Below are positions 21,630-34,402 of a DNA stretch of 64,000 nucleotides, piece by piece. The stretch is from Austropuccinia psidii. Its lineage: Eukaryota > Basidiomycota > Pucciniomycetes > Pucciniales > Sphaerophragmiaceae. How positions within the stretch are numbered: position 1 is the stretch's first letter; each line of letters opens with the position of its first letter. The stretch is from the NCBI GenBank assembly GCA_023105745.1, contig JALGQZ010000009.1:39179359-39243358 (forward strand), read 5' to 3'. Made by a program: the position numbers and the translations under genes. The notes under the pieces are model-generated. The model was not told where the DNA came from, made no database searches, and saw only the letters and a program-made list of their open reading frames with translations.

Positions 21630-24600
21630 ATGATGTACATAGAAGTATTAGTGTAGAAATTGGCAAACTTGAGTCAAAGTTAAAGCAAATTACATTAGAC
21701 ATCAATGATTTAAAGAAAAATGACAAGCAACATTCTGATTGGCATCAAGTGACAACTGTCACCCTTGAGTCAATTAGCAATGCTTGTGAAAGAATTGAGA
21801 CCCAATGTCTAAATAATGACACAGAGGATCCTTCCATTTTTAAAGTAAATGATAGACTTAAAACTCTTGAAGACCATGTCTTACAAATAGTTAAGAACAC
21901 CAATCAATTTGCTATACATTTAGCAAAAAGTGACAGTGAAAGGCAGAAATTGAAGAATGATATAATTGCAAGTGTGGAGCAAATTCATAAGAATCATGAA
22001 CCACATATGCCAAGACATTCTACACCTTTGACTGAAGAAAAACTTTCTGTCAAAGAAAGTTTGACTCCATTCTTAGGAGAAAATGCCTACTCTGCAAGAG
22101 ATATTCCCAAAATGGAAGAATGGCCAACATTCTCTGGTGAAGGAGAATATAACCATATTGAATTCATCAGAACTATTGATATGTTGCAAGAAGACTTTAA
22201 TATACCTGATGAAATAATAGTGGGAAAATTACACTGTTTGTTTACCAAAACTGCAAAGAAATGGTATTACAAAATGAGGATTGATCATGGTAAAAATGAC
22301 TGGTCTTGGTGGAAATCTGAAGTGATTACCAAATGGGCCAATAATTCTTGGAGGTTTAAAATGGAGAATGCTTTTGAAAGTGCCATTTTTAACTCAGAAA
22401 AAGACAAACCACTTACTTGGTTCTTCAAACAAAAAGACAGATTATCTGCTTTACACCCAGATATGTCTGACACTATGATTAATATGAAAATATTAAGAAA
22501 GTGTGGAGGAGAATTGGAACATGCTATCAAAAGCAGATGTGTGGAACCTTGTTCAACAGAGGACTACATTAATGCTATGGAAGATATCATTACCAGGACA
22601 AGAATTGGTAAAACTTGGATTAAAAACCCAATAGAGTCCAAAATAGTCTCAAAGATTCCTAGAGAGGAAAGAAGACCAGAAAGACCTGTCTTGAAGTGTC
22701 ATAAATGTGGAAGTACTTCAAATTTGGCCAACACTTGTCCTAAGAAGACAAAAATCAATGAAGTTCAAGTCATTGAAGAAATTCAGTGTACTGAAGAGAA
22801 AGAGGAGTCTGATCAAGATTCTGCAGTCTCTGAAGATACACCAGTGGAGGACTATCCCATTGAAAACATTTCAGCTTTCTTTGAGGTCACAGAAGTCCAT
22901 ACCCACTTGCCACAGTACAGTGAAGATTGCTGCAACCTGATCAATATCCAAGATGCCAGAATGTGTAAAACAAAACCTGCTAGAGGAAAGGGTTATACTG
23001 CTGGAGCATCCTGTATCACATCAGTTCTGATGAGTGATATTGAAGCCAAAGTAAATTTGGATACAGGGGCATTTTGCACTTGTGTTGGCAAAGATTATCT
23101 CCAAATTATACTTCCTGAATGGAAAAACCATCTATTACCAATAGAAGGTGTACAATTCAGTAGTGCCAGTAACAATATGTACCCCTTGGGCATATTGGAC
23201 ACTAATATTGTATTCCCACATCCAGCAGGAAGTGTAAGAATGAAAACTGAGATTGTAGTAATGGATAATTGCACATCTCAGCACATCATTCTTGGAAATG
23301 ATTACTTGAATATTTATGGTATTGATATAAATAACCATAAAGATAGATATTTCACAATTGGAGATAACAAGAGACAAAAATTTGCTTTCTCCAATATGCC
23401 AAAACAGATATCTGTAGTATCTTCTGTCAAGGATACTTACAAAGATGAATTTGTGACTAATCAGCTTGTTGAAGCACAAATTAATCAATCATTGTCACCA
23501 AAGATGAGGAATGAGCTTATTAATGTGTTATACACATATAAAAATGCATTTGCCTCTGATAATGAACCATTAGGCGCTATAAGAGGACATGAAGTTGATA
23601 TTAGTCTTAATATTGACAGACCATATCCTCCAGTACTTAGAAGACCAGCTTATCCAGCCAGTCCCAGAGCTAGAGAGGCCTTGGAAAAACATATCCAAGA
23701 GTTGATTCAACTTGGTGTGCTAAGGAAAGTAGGCCATAATGAGGAAGTTGAAGTGACAACACCTGTTATTATTGCATGGCATAATGATAAGTCAAGAATG
23801 GTTGGAGATTTTAGAGCTTTGAATACCTACACAGTTGCAGATAGGTATCCAATCCCTAGAGTTCAAGAAACCTTGACTCAATTGTCTAAAGCAAAGTATA
23901 TAACATCAATGGATGCATTGAAAGGCTTTCATCAAAATGTTTTGACGCCTAAAGCTAAGAAATTACTTAGAATTATCACCCACTGTGGCATTTTTGAGTA
24001 TCTTAGAATGCCATTTGGCATTAAAAATGCTCCATCTCATTATCAAAGAATGACGAATACCATCTTCCCCACAGAATTGTCTGAAGGATGGCTTATCATT
24101 TATATTGATGATATTATTATATGTTCTGACTCATGGTCTTTGCACCTTGAAAGACTTGCAAGAGTACTTCATAAAGTTGCAGAAGTGAACATGAAAATTT
24201 CACTTAAGAAATGCAATTTTGGTTTTGAAGAACTCAAAGCATTAGGACATGTTGTTTCTGGTTTGAGCTTGGGTATTGACAAGAATAAAGTAGCAGCAGT
24301 GTTACTTAAGCCAATACCCCAGAATAAAAAAGAAATGATGTCTTTTCTTGGATTTGCTAGTTACTATAGGCAACACTTGAAAGATTTTGCAATTCTAGCC
24401 AAGTCACTCTATAGAATCTGTGATCAACAGACTGTATTTGAGATGACACAGGAAAGAATTAAAGCTTATGAGAAGATAAAGAAAGCCCTTACAGAAGCAC
24501 CTTTACTCCTCATGCCTGACTGGAATATTCCTTTTAAATTGTACATTGATGCATGTGGAGATGGATTAGGGGCAGCCCTACATCAAGTCCAAATTATTGA

Positions 24601-25444
24601 TGACAAACCTACAGAAGGACCAGTTTGTTATATCTCAAGACAAATCAAACCAACAGAAGCCAGATATGGTGCAAGCCAAATGGAGTGCTTATGTTTGGTA
24701 TGGGCACTTGAGAAACTACACTATTATCTTGATGGCAGTGTTTTTGAAGTGATAACTGACTGTAATGCCGTCAAATCACTTCTTAACATGAAAACTCCCA
24801 ACAGACATATGTTGAGATGGCAAAAAGCCATTCAAGAATATAGAGGAAACATGACTATAGTTCATAAAGCAGGAAACATTTACAAGAATGCTGATGGACT
24901 TAGTAGATGGGCTTTAGCCAACACTCCTGATAACCCAGCTTATGTACCTTTGGAAGCTGAACCACAGATTCCAATTGAAGGAATTAACATAACTGATATT
25001 GGGACTGAATTCTTTGAAGAGGTCAGAGAGTCTTATAAACAAGACAAGAATTGCCATATCTTGACTTCTTTATTAGATAAAGACTGCAAAGATACATCTT
25101 TAGTTAATGCACGTGATGAAGTTTGGAAAAATTCCTATTCTGAAGGAAGATTTCACTTGTTTGATGGGATTATTTACCATAGAACAAAGCATTCTTGTGT
25201 GATGACACTGTGTAGTAGATTGCTTATCAATACCATTCTTCATGAATGCCATGATAGCATTTACTCTGGACACCTATCAGAAGACAGAACACTTGAAAAG
25301 GTGAAGAACTGTGCATGGTGGCCATCTTGGAGAAAAGAAACCATTGAATATTGCCATACCTGTGATAGATGCCAAAAAGCAAACAGGAGTACAGGCAAGA
25401 AATTTGGATTGATGATCCATATTCAAGAACCAAAATCCCCTTGA
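20852..25444 (+). CDS. gag-pol: Gag-Pol of element C, N-terminal part: Gag, protease, RT, RNase H, integrase finger
   Basis: One frame runs from ATG 20852 (start MVHTRNGS) to a TGA at 25442-25444, with one earlier stop, TGA 21428-21430. In order: an arginine/serine/glutamine-rich leader (to ~21630), coiled coil, capsid-like block (~22115-22600, [16 protein letters not shown]), a zinc knuckle in which the His is Asn ([14 protein letters not shown], ~22697-22738), a protease with intact [11 protein letters not shown] (~23056), RT with YIDDIIICS (~24101), RNase H ([43 protein letters not shown]) and the integrase HHCC finger (~25243-25380). The only long start without the stop (21485) is TTG, so the ATG at 20852 is preferred for an unspliced transcript. 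Confidence 0.9.
20998..21090 (+). other. Predicted intron 2 of ORF1 (element C)
   Basis: GTCTGT donor after CCCCAAG; acceptor CAATAG before AAATATATC. Removing it joins two parts of the same frame and eliminates the stop at 21039-21041. A weaker alternative acceptor (TTTCAG, ending 21077) would break the frame. B and E have frame stops in the same stretch, consistent with intron sequence. Confidence 0.5.
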
Positions 25445-26266
25445 GAAGTTGTTCACATGGATTGGGTCACAGCACTTCCTCCAAGTGGTGACAAAAGTTA
25501 TAATGCTTGTTTAGTCATTGTAGACAGATATAGAAAAACTCCCATATTCTTACCATGTCATAAAGATGACACTGCTATGGATACAGCTCTCCTTTTATGG
25601 AGTAGAGTTATTTCTCATACAGGGTTATTTAAGAATATCATAAGTGACAGAGATCCCAAATTCACATCTGCACTTTGGACCAATCTTCATAGATTGTTTG
25701 GGACTAAGTTATCATTCTCTACAGCATATCACCCTCAAACAGATGGGCTAGCAGAGAGGATGATTCAAACTTTAGAAGACATGATCAGGAGATTTTGTGC
25801 TTATGGATTAGAATTCAAAGACTCAGATGGCTTTACCCATGACTGGTGCACTCTAATACCTGCATTAGAATTGGCATACAAGACATCAGTCCACTCTTCC
25901 ACAGGACAAACTCCTACTATGTTAGAAAAAGGATGGAATCCAAGACTCCCAGCAGACACACTGAGGAAAGACTTGATTGACATTCATCCTACAGCTTCCA
26001 GCTTCAAATTAATGCTTGATAAAGTAAAACACCATGCAAAACAGAGTATGGATGATGCTTTTGATTATGCAAAACAGAAGTGGGACAAGAGTCATAAAGT
26101 ACCAGACTTCAAAGTAGGGGACTTAGGTTTAGTTTCAACCTTGAATTTTAATAATATCAAAGGCCCAAAGAAACTTAAAGATTCTTATGTAGGACCTTTT
26201 GTTATTGTTGCTTTACATGGAACCAATGCAGTTCAAGTGGAATTGAGTGGTGAATTGGAAAATTAA
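25445..26266 (+). pseudogene. Integrase core of element C after a nonsense codon
   Basis: Same frame, directly after TGA 25442-25444, which replaces a position that is Trp in element A. The open part from 25457 has the catalytic triad in [17 protein letters not shown] and [11 protein letters not shown], then the GPF-like C-terminal region (DSYVGPFVIVALHG). It ends at TAA 26264-26266, where A has a Lys codon. Both breaks look like mutations, as they fall inside a conserved domain. Confidence 0.9.
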
Positions 26267-26554
26267 CACTCCACCTTTCCAGTCAGCTTGATAAAGCCTT
26301 ATCAACCAGCTGACAAAGAATTGTTTCCCTTAAGAAACCCAACTCCTTTAACTGTACCACCTGTGGAACAGAATGAAGACAAAAAGATAAAGAAAGTCAT
26401 TAAAGAAAGGAGACTTAGGGGTAAAAATCAAAGAGAATATCTTGTCAGATATAGAAATCCAGTACATGAAGATGAATGGATGGCAGAATCAGAAATACCT
26501 GACTCAGATAAACTCTTAAGAAGATTTAGACATGAAAGAAGGCCACAAGCCTGA
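26267..26554 (+). pseudogene. Integrase C-terminus and chromodomain of element C after a second nonsense codon
   Basis: Continues the frame from [10 protein letters not shown] through a charged linker to a chromodomain (REYLVRYRNP, EDEWMAESEIP, LLRRFRHERR). It stops at TGA 26552-26554. Without the TAA at 26264 it would be contiguous with integrase. Confidence 0.85.
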
Positions 26555-26694
26555 ATATGTCTATAAATGTGCTTTGAATTACTTGATCTGAGTAATGTGA
26601 AGAGGTTGGATAGTGGACATTACCCCCTTTGGGGCCTTATTCTTTTTTCACTAATAAAATTGTAGTACAATTTTATTTTTTTGGTGGGAGGGAA
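26555..26694 (+). other. 3' untranslated stretch and polypurine tract of element C
   Basis: Non-coding, AT-rich, ending in GGTGGGAGGGAA (26683-26694), the plus-strand primer tract, directly before the 3' LTR. Confidence 0.75.
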
Positions 26695-28617
26695 TGTGAG
26701 CCTTGAGGTATATTTTACATACCCAAATAGGCCACAATTATCTTAAAAAGAAATTTTGAATTATGCTAAACTCATAAGTCATGCATATATCCAAAATTCA
26801 TCATTTTCAATTTCAGAAAAGATGAATAACGTTTTATTGAGTAAGTAAATCCATGGATTTAAGACCAGATTTGGATTTTACACAAAAATTCACCTAGGGT
26901 AGCTCCATAGAGTGAATAAGCTCAATTTAAGTATTTGAGGTGGTAAAATGGAAAATACTTCAATACCACATCATTAATACCACATAAAAGATCCGTGAAA
27001 ATTTTTGTTTTTCTTGATTTTTAGCCAAAATAATGGGAAAGTGAGAAATCCCATGTTACATATACACTAAGAATAGTGTTATGCATGTTTTGAGCACTTA
27101 ATATCATGGTATTCTTACATGGACTTTTGGTACACCCATAGTGGATATCTCACTTTAAGCTTAAATTACTATTTTGACGTAAAAATTAGGCAAGGGGGAC
27201 AAAAGACATCAAAGAGAGCCAGGGTACCCAACTTCTGAGGCCTCAGAGGCGTGGATAGCTCCAGAGCATGGATCCATGGCTCATCTTGGCCCAATTGGTA
27301 AACTAAAACTCTTTGGGAACTTGGTTACCAAGCTACACCTACTGTAATCATAAGAAAAATAGCAAATAACCTGCTATTTTGACGTGCCAAGGAGGTAATA
27401 AGCTACTTAGGCTCCTGTAACCACGTCAATTCTTGATGAATTTCCATGACTAGACCCTAAAAGAGTAATTAAACCCTTTTGGGATCCATATTCATTGATT
27501 TACCTCATAGCAACCAGCAAAATATTGCTATTTGCAATTCTACGTAGAAATGAGGTAAAAACTTCAAAAATTCATTAAAAATACAGTTCTTAATGAATCT
27601 TCCTGAAACTTTCAGGACCAATGAAGAACTGTATTATCTATGGTACAACCAAAAAGAATTATGGTTTTACTAGTAAAATTAAAAGTTTTACTTATAGTCC
27701 ATTTTTGACCATTCTACGTGAAACACTGAATCTTCAAAAATCACAGTAATTACAACCTGTGATGAAATTGGCAATAACATTGATAACTTTGAGAAATCAA
27801 TGATTATTTTAGAATAAAAGAAGATTTACAGATGTTACTCCTTTTATTCTTAACCATATTGGGGTTGGTAGTCACGTAAAAGCATCAATTAAGTAATTAT
27901 GATAATCTTACGTGACAACAGATGATGCAATCATTAATCCAAAAGGGTTTATTGTTTTCTCACTCACTGGTTTTTCAGTTTGCTCCATGGCACGCCTCTG
28001 TGAGCTGTTGTTGACTTAAAAGAAGCCTATTCTTGCTGTTTTTTCCGTATCATCATCTTATCAATTTATTAAATCATTATTACCAACAAGTAATTATTAG
28101 TTAAAGCTATTCTTAAGTGTTTTAAATCTTTCAAAATCATCCTGAAAGACGTGAAATCATAGAATCCAACTATATATTGTTGTAATACTGTTATAAATCT
28201 TTTTGATCCCTTAAATCCACAATTCTATGTCAAATTTCTCTACTCTTATCTATCAATAAGTTCTTTGGAGTATTAGTGAGTCATTTATTCTTAATTCTTA
28301 AAGTTTTTCTCTAGTAATAGTTTTCTTCAAGAATTATCTTTATAATTATTCTTGCAAAAGATAATTATATATTAAAATAATTTTATTATTTTTATAAAGA
28401 AGTTTTTATTATTAAATTCTTCTTGTAATTGATTCTTGTAGACAATTACTTTCTCACTGTTAAAATCACTACTAGTGCTTAACACGTGAAAGAAATAATT
28501 TTTTTTAATTATTTAATTGTGGTTATAATAATATTTTTTTATTATATTTCATAAGAACAGACATAGTACTGTTGATTAATAGTAATATTATCACCAGTTT
28601 CATAGTCACATCTTACA
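26695..28617 (+). repeat. 3' LTR of element C
   Basis: 1923 bp, the near-identical partner of 18332-20253. Examples of differences: GCA/GCT and CTT/CGT near the start, and one extra T in a T run near 28500. It is followed by the CTAGC target-site copy. Confidence 0.95.
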
Positions 28618-29900
28618 CTAGCAATATTCACCATACTGTGGCAAGTGAGTATGTACTTCAGTGAATTCAAAGAAAGCCATAATGTTCTCAATAGAATAGT
28701 CCTCTAATGGTGTATCTTCAGAGACTGCAGAATATTATTCATATTCTTCTCTCTCTTCAGCACACTGAACCTCTTCAATGACTTGAAGTTCATTGATTTT
28801 GGTCTTTTGGATGCAATTATTGGCTAAATGTGAGGTGCTTCCACATTTATGATACTTCAAGACAGGTTTCTTATCTTCTCCGGAAATCCTTGGGATCATT
28901 TTGGATTCCATTGGGTTTCAAATCAAGGCTTAACCATTTCTTGTCCTAGTAATGATATCTTACATGAAGTTAATTTAGTTTTATGTTCAACAGGGCTCTA
29001 CACATCTATACTTGATAGCATTTTATATTTCTCCTCAACATTCTCTTAGTATTTTCATATTCCTCGTTGAGTCAGACATATCTGGGTGTAAAGAAGATGA
29101 TGTAGCTTTCTGTTTAAGGAACCAAGTAAGTGGTTTATCTTTTTCAGAGTTACAAATGGAACTTTCAAAAGCATTTTCCATTTGAAACCTCCAAGTTATA
29201 TTGGCCCATTTGGTAATTATTTCAGATTTCCACCAAGACCAATCATGTTTTCCATGTTCTTGTCTCATTTTGTGATACCATTTCTTTGCAGTTCTGGTAA
29301 ACAAAGAGTGAAATTTAGCCACTACAATTTAATCAAGTATATGAAAATATTCTTGAAACGTATCAATTGTTCTGATGAGCTCAATATTATTATACTCACC
29401 TTCACCAGAGAATGTTGGCCATTCTTCTAATTTGGGAATATCTTTGGCAGATATTGCATTTTATCCTAGAAAAGGGGTCAAACTTCCTTTCACAGAATGT
29501 TTCTCTTCAGTCAAAGGTGTGGAATTTCTGGGCATATGTGAATTTGGTTCATAATTCTTATCCATTTCTTCCACATGTGCAATTATTTCATCCTTTAATT
29601 CCTGACCTTCACTGTCACTTCTTGATAAGTGTGTGGCAAAAATATTGGTGTTATTAACTATTTATAAAACATTATTTTTTAGAGTTGTAAGCTGGTCATT
29701 AATTAATGTTTGTAATGGAAAGATCTTCCATTCCATTATCTTGGACTTGATATTTACTCCCAATTCTGTCACATGTATTGGAAATTGAATGAAGTCTGGA
29801 AGTGGTCAATTTATGCCAATGAGCAGAAATTCTGTAATTCTTTTTTGAGTAATTAATATCTGATGTTATTTGATTTGATTTTTTCATCAAATTTACCAAT
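28618..29900 (-). pseudogene. Gag remnant of element B (right of C)
   Basis: Begins with the continuation of the Gag/protease linker cut at 18331. The best open pieces are 29035-29322 (capsid-like block, KWYHKMRQEHGKHDWSWWKS) and 29699-29899 (coiled-coil part). The zinc knuckle near 28840 is broken. Many stops and frameshifts are present. Confidence 0.8.
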
Positions 29901-30735
29901 TTCTACATCAATACTATATTTAATAAATTTGATTTCATCTATTATTTGCATGGAAAAGTGCTGTTCATCCTTTCCTGCTCTTTTACTGTGAATTCCATAA
30001 TATTTCTGGCCATATTGAAAACACTGTCCATGGCTGAAGGTTCTAATTTGGGGATTCTGTACCCTTGTGGTTAAGGTCTGTGCCAATTTGCTTTTCCTTT
30101 TCCCTTTCCTTGATTTTTCTCAGGACATTTCTTCTTCTTCTGAGGTCCTTTGGGCACTTCTGGAGCTGTTTTAGATCTGGTAGATGCCACTGGGCTTTCC
30201 TTTTCCAAAGCTGGGGTCATTTTCAACTCCGTCTTCTGGTCTATGAATAAAAGACTTTGGTTCTTCAGCCAATTCTTTATCTTTTTGAACTTGTCTTTGA
30301 AAGACAATGGGCTCCATCCTCCTAAGAGCTCTATGGTCTTCTCCTGACCCAGAAAACTCTTAAGGTGTAAGTAAGAGTTCATAGCCCCCTGCAAGAGGCT
30401 TGGGCTTATTTACCACTCCTCTTCCTTGGCTGCTCTTTACCAGATTTTGTACTGTGACTGATATATTATCTCTGGCTTCCACTTGGAAATGTTTCAGCCC
30501 TTAAAATATTACCTTTAATCAATTCAGGCTGAAAGTTCACATCAGAGGAAATGGGGGCAACTCTGGCATCCTTCAGAAAGGTCTTTCTTGAGGAAGACTT
30601 TCCAGATCTGGCCCTGGTCCAGTCTCTTCCTTGTCCAGATCCATCTGGTTGGACTGAATAGCTGCTTCCATTTCTGATGTGCATCATTTTCACTTCAATT
30701 TGAGAGAAAATAAAGAACAAAGACAGAAAACACAC
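29853..30735 (-). pseudogene. Overlapping ORF1 / gag-leader remnants of element B
   Basis: Two frames are preserved in pieces. 30071-30394 carries the ORF1 frame ([30 protein letters not shown]); 29853-30086 and 30466-30735 carry the gag-pol frame (LTTRVQNPQIRTFS; NGSSYSVQPDGSGQGRD). Partial survival of both frames mirrors element C. Confidence 0.7.
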
Positions 30736-30900
30736 ACCTTTTGGTGGTTATTTGGCTTTTTCTGCTCTAAATAAAGTGCCTCTTTTAGCAATTTTCACTT
30801 CAATGCTTTGTTCACATTCTTCTGTTGAGGATTCTGGACTATTAATATTTTTTTACTGAGCTTATTACCACCTGAAATATATTGGATTAAAGACACTAGA
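30674..30900 (-). pseudogene. ORF1 first exon and intron of element B
   Basis: The intron at 30674-30738 has a GTGTGT donor and a CATCAG acceptor. The exon to its right (30739 to ~30885) encodes the region matching SLIKY..., with one base missing near AGTAAAAAA. It is preceded by the splice-acceptor-like TTTTTCTCTAG. Confidence 0.55.
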
Positions 30901-31260
30901 GAAAAACATTTATGAAAGAAAAATGACTTTTTATAATTTTGTAAAATGTTCAAGATTATTTATAAGTTTTATTATTTTTTAATAAAAAAATATAAAATTT
31001 TGGGATTTTGATTCAAAATTAATTCAGGGGAACTCAAAGAATAATTTTTTCAAGTTTTTGGATGTGAATAGCCACAGGTAAAAACAGTATAAAATTAGAC
31101 AAAATTACTCAATGAAAAAGCTTTTACAGAAAATTTCAAAAATTAAATTGATTTTAACTTTAAGCTGAAAGAAAGAAAATTATGAAATTAGCATATTTTA
31201 GAGCTTAAAAATATATTAATTAAGGGTTCAAGACTCAAAAACCACGGCGAGGCCCCCAAA
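30901..31260 (-). other. Leader and primer-site remnant of element B
   Basis: AT-rich, non-coding, homologous to 20254-20640. It ends next to the LTR with the reversed primer-site motif (GGCGAGGCCCCCAAA, 31246-31260). Confidence 0.65.
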
Positions 31261-34200
31261 TGTAAGATTTGTCTATAAAAATGTTGATAATATTACTATT
31301 AATCAAGAATACTATGACTGTTCTTATGAAATATAATAATAAAATTATTATAACCATAATTAAATAATTAATTAAATAATTATTTCCTTTACTAGCTATA
31401 CACTATTAGTGATTATAACAGTAAGCAGTATATGTCTACAAGAATCAATTACAAGAAGTATTCAATAATAAAACTTCTTTATTAAAATAATGGAATTATT
31501 TTAATGTATAGTTATCTTTTACAAGAATAATTATAAGTATAATTCTTGAAGACAACAGATAGTACAGAAAAACCTCAAGAATCAATAAAAACAACTCACT
31601 AATTCTCCAATGCACTTTGAAAAGAATTTGGAGGAAAGACTTGACAGATGAATTGTGGATTTAAATGATGGAAAATTGATTTATAGAAGTATTACAGAAA
31701 TATATAGTTGATTTCTATGATTTAAGGTCTTTTATATTGATTATGAAACATTTAAAACACTTAAGAAGAGATCTAAAGAATACTTACTTGTTGGTAACAA
31801 ACATATAATTGTGTAAAAAGATGATTTGGAAAAAACAAAAAGTAGAGGCCTCTTTTAAGTGAGAAACAGCTCACAGAGGCATTCCATGGAGCAAACTGAA
31901 AACAGGTGAGTGAGAAAACAATAATCATTTTTGGATTAATGATTGCATTATCTTTTGTCATGTAAGATTATCATAATTACTCAATCAAGGCTTTTACATG
32001 ATTACCAACCCATTTATGGTTAAGAATAAAAGGAGTCACAACTGTAAATATTCGTTCATTTCAAAATAAAAATTAATTACTCAAACTAATCAATGGTATT
32101 TTAAATTTCATCACAGTGTCAGGCTGAGTCTATATTGATGTGGTAATAAGGGTATTTACAACTAGAATTATGACTGTGACACGTAGAAAATTGATTTAAA
32201 ATAAGGGTTTTGGATAGTAAAGATGATTTATAATATAATTAAGGGGTTCTACTATTGGATAATAGTGGTGGTGAGAACTATTGAGAACCCAGGGTGCAAT
32301 CTTACCAGTTGGGTTACTATAATAAGAGTTACAATAATTAAATATATGATTATACCTGTTTATTACCCAAGAGTAAAGCTGTTTTTGACATTTTACTACA
32401 TAGGGTATTCAAGAGCAGGATGAGGAAAGCTATTTTGGCTGTGAAAAGCCTCCTTTTTATCCTGAAATGGGGTGGAAAGGGTGCTAGACCCTTCCATGTA
32501 GAGGAAGTGAAGATTTTTCACTTTCTAGTACTGGCTTGTGGCTTGCAAACAACCTCTATAACCTGTATTGGGCTCAGATGTGGTTTTGAAACCACATCTG
32601 GGCGGTTTTCACCAATACAGGGTGAAGATTTTCATCTGGGGACCTCACAGCCTGATTCTGACGTGTATGACGCGTAGAATGCTGTACAGAAACTGTATGG
32701 GACCCCAGTATTGACTGAAATATGAGGTATTGAAGTAAAAACATGCTTCTTTGTCTATTTGACACCTCATATTCATGGTTATGGGATATTATCCCATGGT
32801 AAGGCTATATATGACAGCAGGTGGGATTTTGACCTTAAAACAGCCATAACTTTGTCAATTCTTGAGATATCAACCTCAAAATTGGTTCGGTGTGTAGCCC
32901 TGTATGTGCTCTACACAATGGTACCTCATTTGATATGGGTATCATTAAATATGGCAAAGCTATCCCATGTACAGGATTTTTGTACATTTGCGTGTTTTAG
33001 ACAAAAAGCTGTATTGAGCTTGTTTGCAACATAACTTCTGCAGTAGTTGAGATATGGGGATATGGATGACACCATCAGATAGCCCTGATTGTGCTCTTTC
33101 CAAAAGGACCCCACTTCAGGTATCCCACACTAAAACTGTAGAAGTTAGATGAGAGGTGAATGTTTTGTTCACCCTTATTTGGTCTGAAATTGACCATAAC
33201 TCCAGTAATATTGGTGCTAGCTCAGTTTGGCTGGTACCATTGGATAGCCCTGGCTTAGAGCTTCATTTTGAGTACCCATTCAATGGGGTTAAGCCTCTCC
33301 TTCTAGATTTTAGATGAGAGGTGAAAATTAAGGTTTATTCTCAGAAATAACTTTGAGCAGGAAAAACTTTGTTATTATTAGTCCTATGGTGATGGGACTT
33401 ATATTTTCAGGAAGAGGTGAGTTTCCTCTTTCTTTTGATACCTTTTGAGCTGATTTGGCTCAGCTCCATGTTTTGGTGGTATCTTGGCTATACCATTGGT
33501 TTATGGTATTTTGGCTGTCATGCTTGTGCTCTGGTTTTGAGTCACAGGCCGACACACAGGTTGTATGTTCTGTGAACCTTTGAAGATTCAGTGTTTCACA
33601 TGGAATCATCCAAAATGGACTGTAAGTAAAACTTTCAATTTTACTTATGAAACCATAATGATTTTTGATTTATTTATGATGCATTGCATTTTTAATTGGT
33701 TTTGAAAGGTTCATAAATATTCATTAATAATTGTAATTTTAATAAATTTTTGAATTTTTTACCTGATTTCTCCATAGAATTGAAAATAACACAGTAAGGC
33801 AGGTTGCCATGATATAAATCAATGTATACTAGTCCAAAAGGGGTTTGAATTACTCTTTCAGGCTTATCCATGGAAAATAATTAAGAATTGGCTTGGTTAC
33901 AGCAGTCTAAGTTTCTCATTACCTCCCTGTCACATCAAAATAGCAGCTTATTTGCAGTTTTCTTATGAGCTAATGAGATTTTAACTTGGCAACCACATTA
34001 CCAAAAGGTTTCAGTATACTAATTCAGCCATGATCAGCCATAGATCCAAATTTTAGAGCTATTAATTCCTCAGAGGCCTCAGAAGTTGGGTACCCTGGCT
34101 CTCTTTGATGTGTTTTGTCCCCCTTAGCTATTTTCACATCAAAAATAGAAATTCAGGCTTTAAGACTGATATCCACTATGGGTGTATAAAAGCTGTATGT

Positions 34201-34402
34201 CAGAATACCAAAATATTAAGTGCCAAAAACATGCATAACACTATTATAAGTGTATATGTAACATGGGATTCCTCACATTCCCATTATTTTGGCCTGAAGT
34301 TGAGAAAAACTAAGATTTTTACAATTCTTTTATGTGGTATTGATGATGTGGGGTTGAAGTATCTTCCATATTACCACCAAATGGAGTTAATTTGAGCTTA
34401 TT
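31261..34402 (-). repeat. 5' LTR of element B, interrupted and truncated
   Basis: Starts TGTAAGATTTGTC, the reversed LTR end. The LTR sequence breaks at 32116, where a solo LTR is inserted, and resumes at 33555. It stops after GAGCTTATT (~34402), about 230 bp short of a full LTR, and then joins the middle of a second LTR. Confidence 0.75.
32117..33554 (-). repeat. Solo LTR of the TGTCAG family, copy 1
   Basis: 1438 bp, TGTCAGGCTGAG...CACAGGCCGACA, flanked by perfect 5-bp duplications CACAG (32112-32116, 33555-33559). Removing it restores continuous LTR sequence of B. No coding sequence: the 85-codon ORF at 32420 overlaps non-coding repeats shared by all copies. Minus orientation is inferred from the related copy next to element D. 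Inside are degenerate repeats of CATAACTT...GATAT...ATAGCCCTG spaced ~165-187 bp. Confidence 0.8.

Larger units (their letters stand above)
18332..28617 (+). mobile_element. Element C: complete Ty3/gypsy chromodomain retrotransposon
   Basis: 10286 bp with two LTRs, leader, overlapping ORF1 and gag-pol frames, and a polypurine tract. The target duplication is ATAGC (18327-18331) / CTAGC (28618-28622), 5 bp with one mismatch, and it sits in element B. By eye the LTRs differ at 17 substitutions and one indel in ~1922 bp, so insertion is fairly recent. Gag-pol is nonetheless broken by TGA 21428-21430, TGA 25442-25444 and TAA 26264-26266, so it is not autonomous as read. Confidence 0.95.
12708..34402 (-). 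mobile_element. Element B: decayed minus-strand Ty3/gypsy element interrupted by C
   Basis: Reading right to left: 5' LTR (34402-31261, itself holding a solo LTR), leader, gag, protease, RT, RNase H, integrase, chromodomain and 3' LTR. Every domain is broken by stops and frameshifts. The order is continuous once the + strand element C (18332-28617) is taken out: flanks at 18323-18331 and 28618 onward join into the expected Gag/protease-linker sequence. Confidence 0.85.

Noticed and set aside
32420..32677. 85-codon ORF in solo LTR copy 1
   Set aside because: The frame is not kept in copies 2 and 3; LTR sequence is non-coding.
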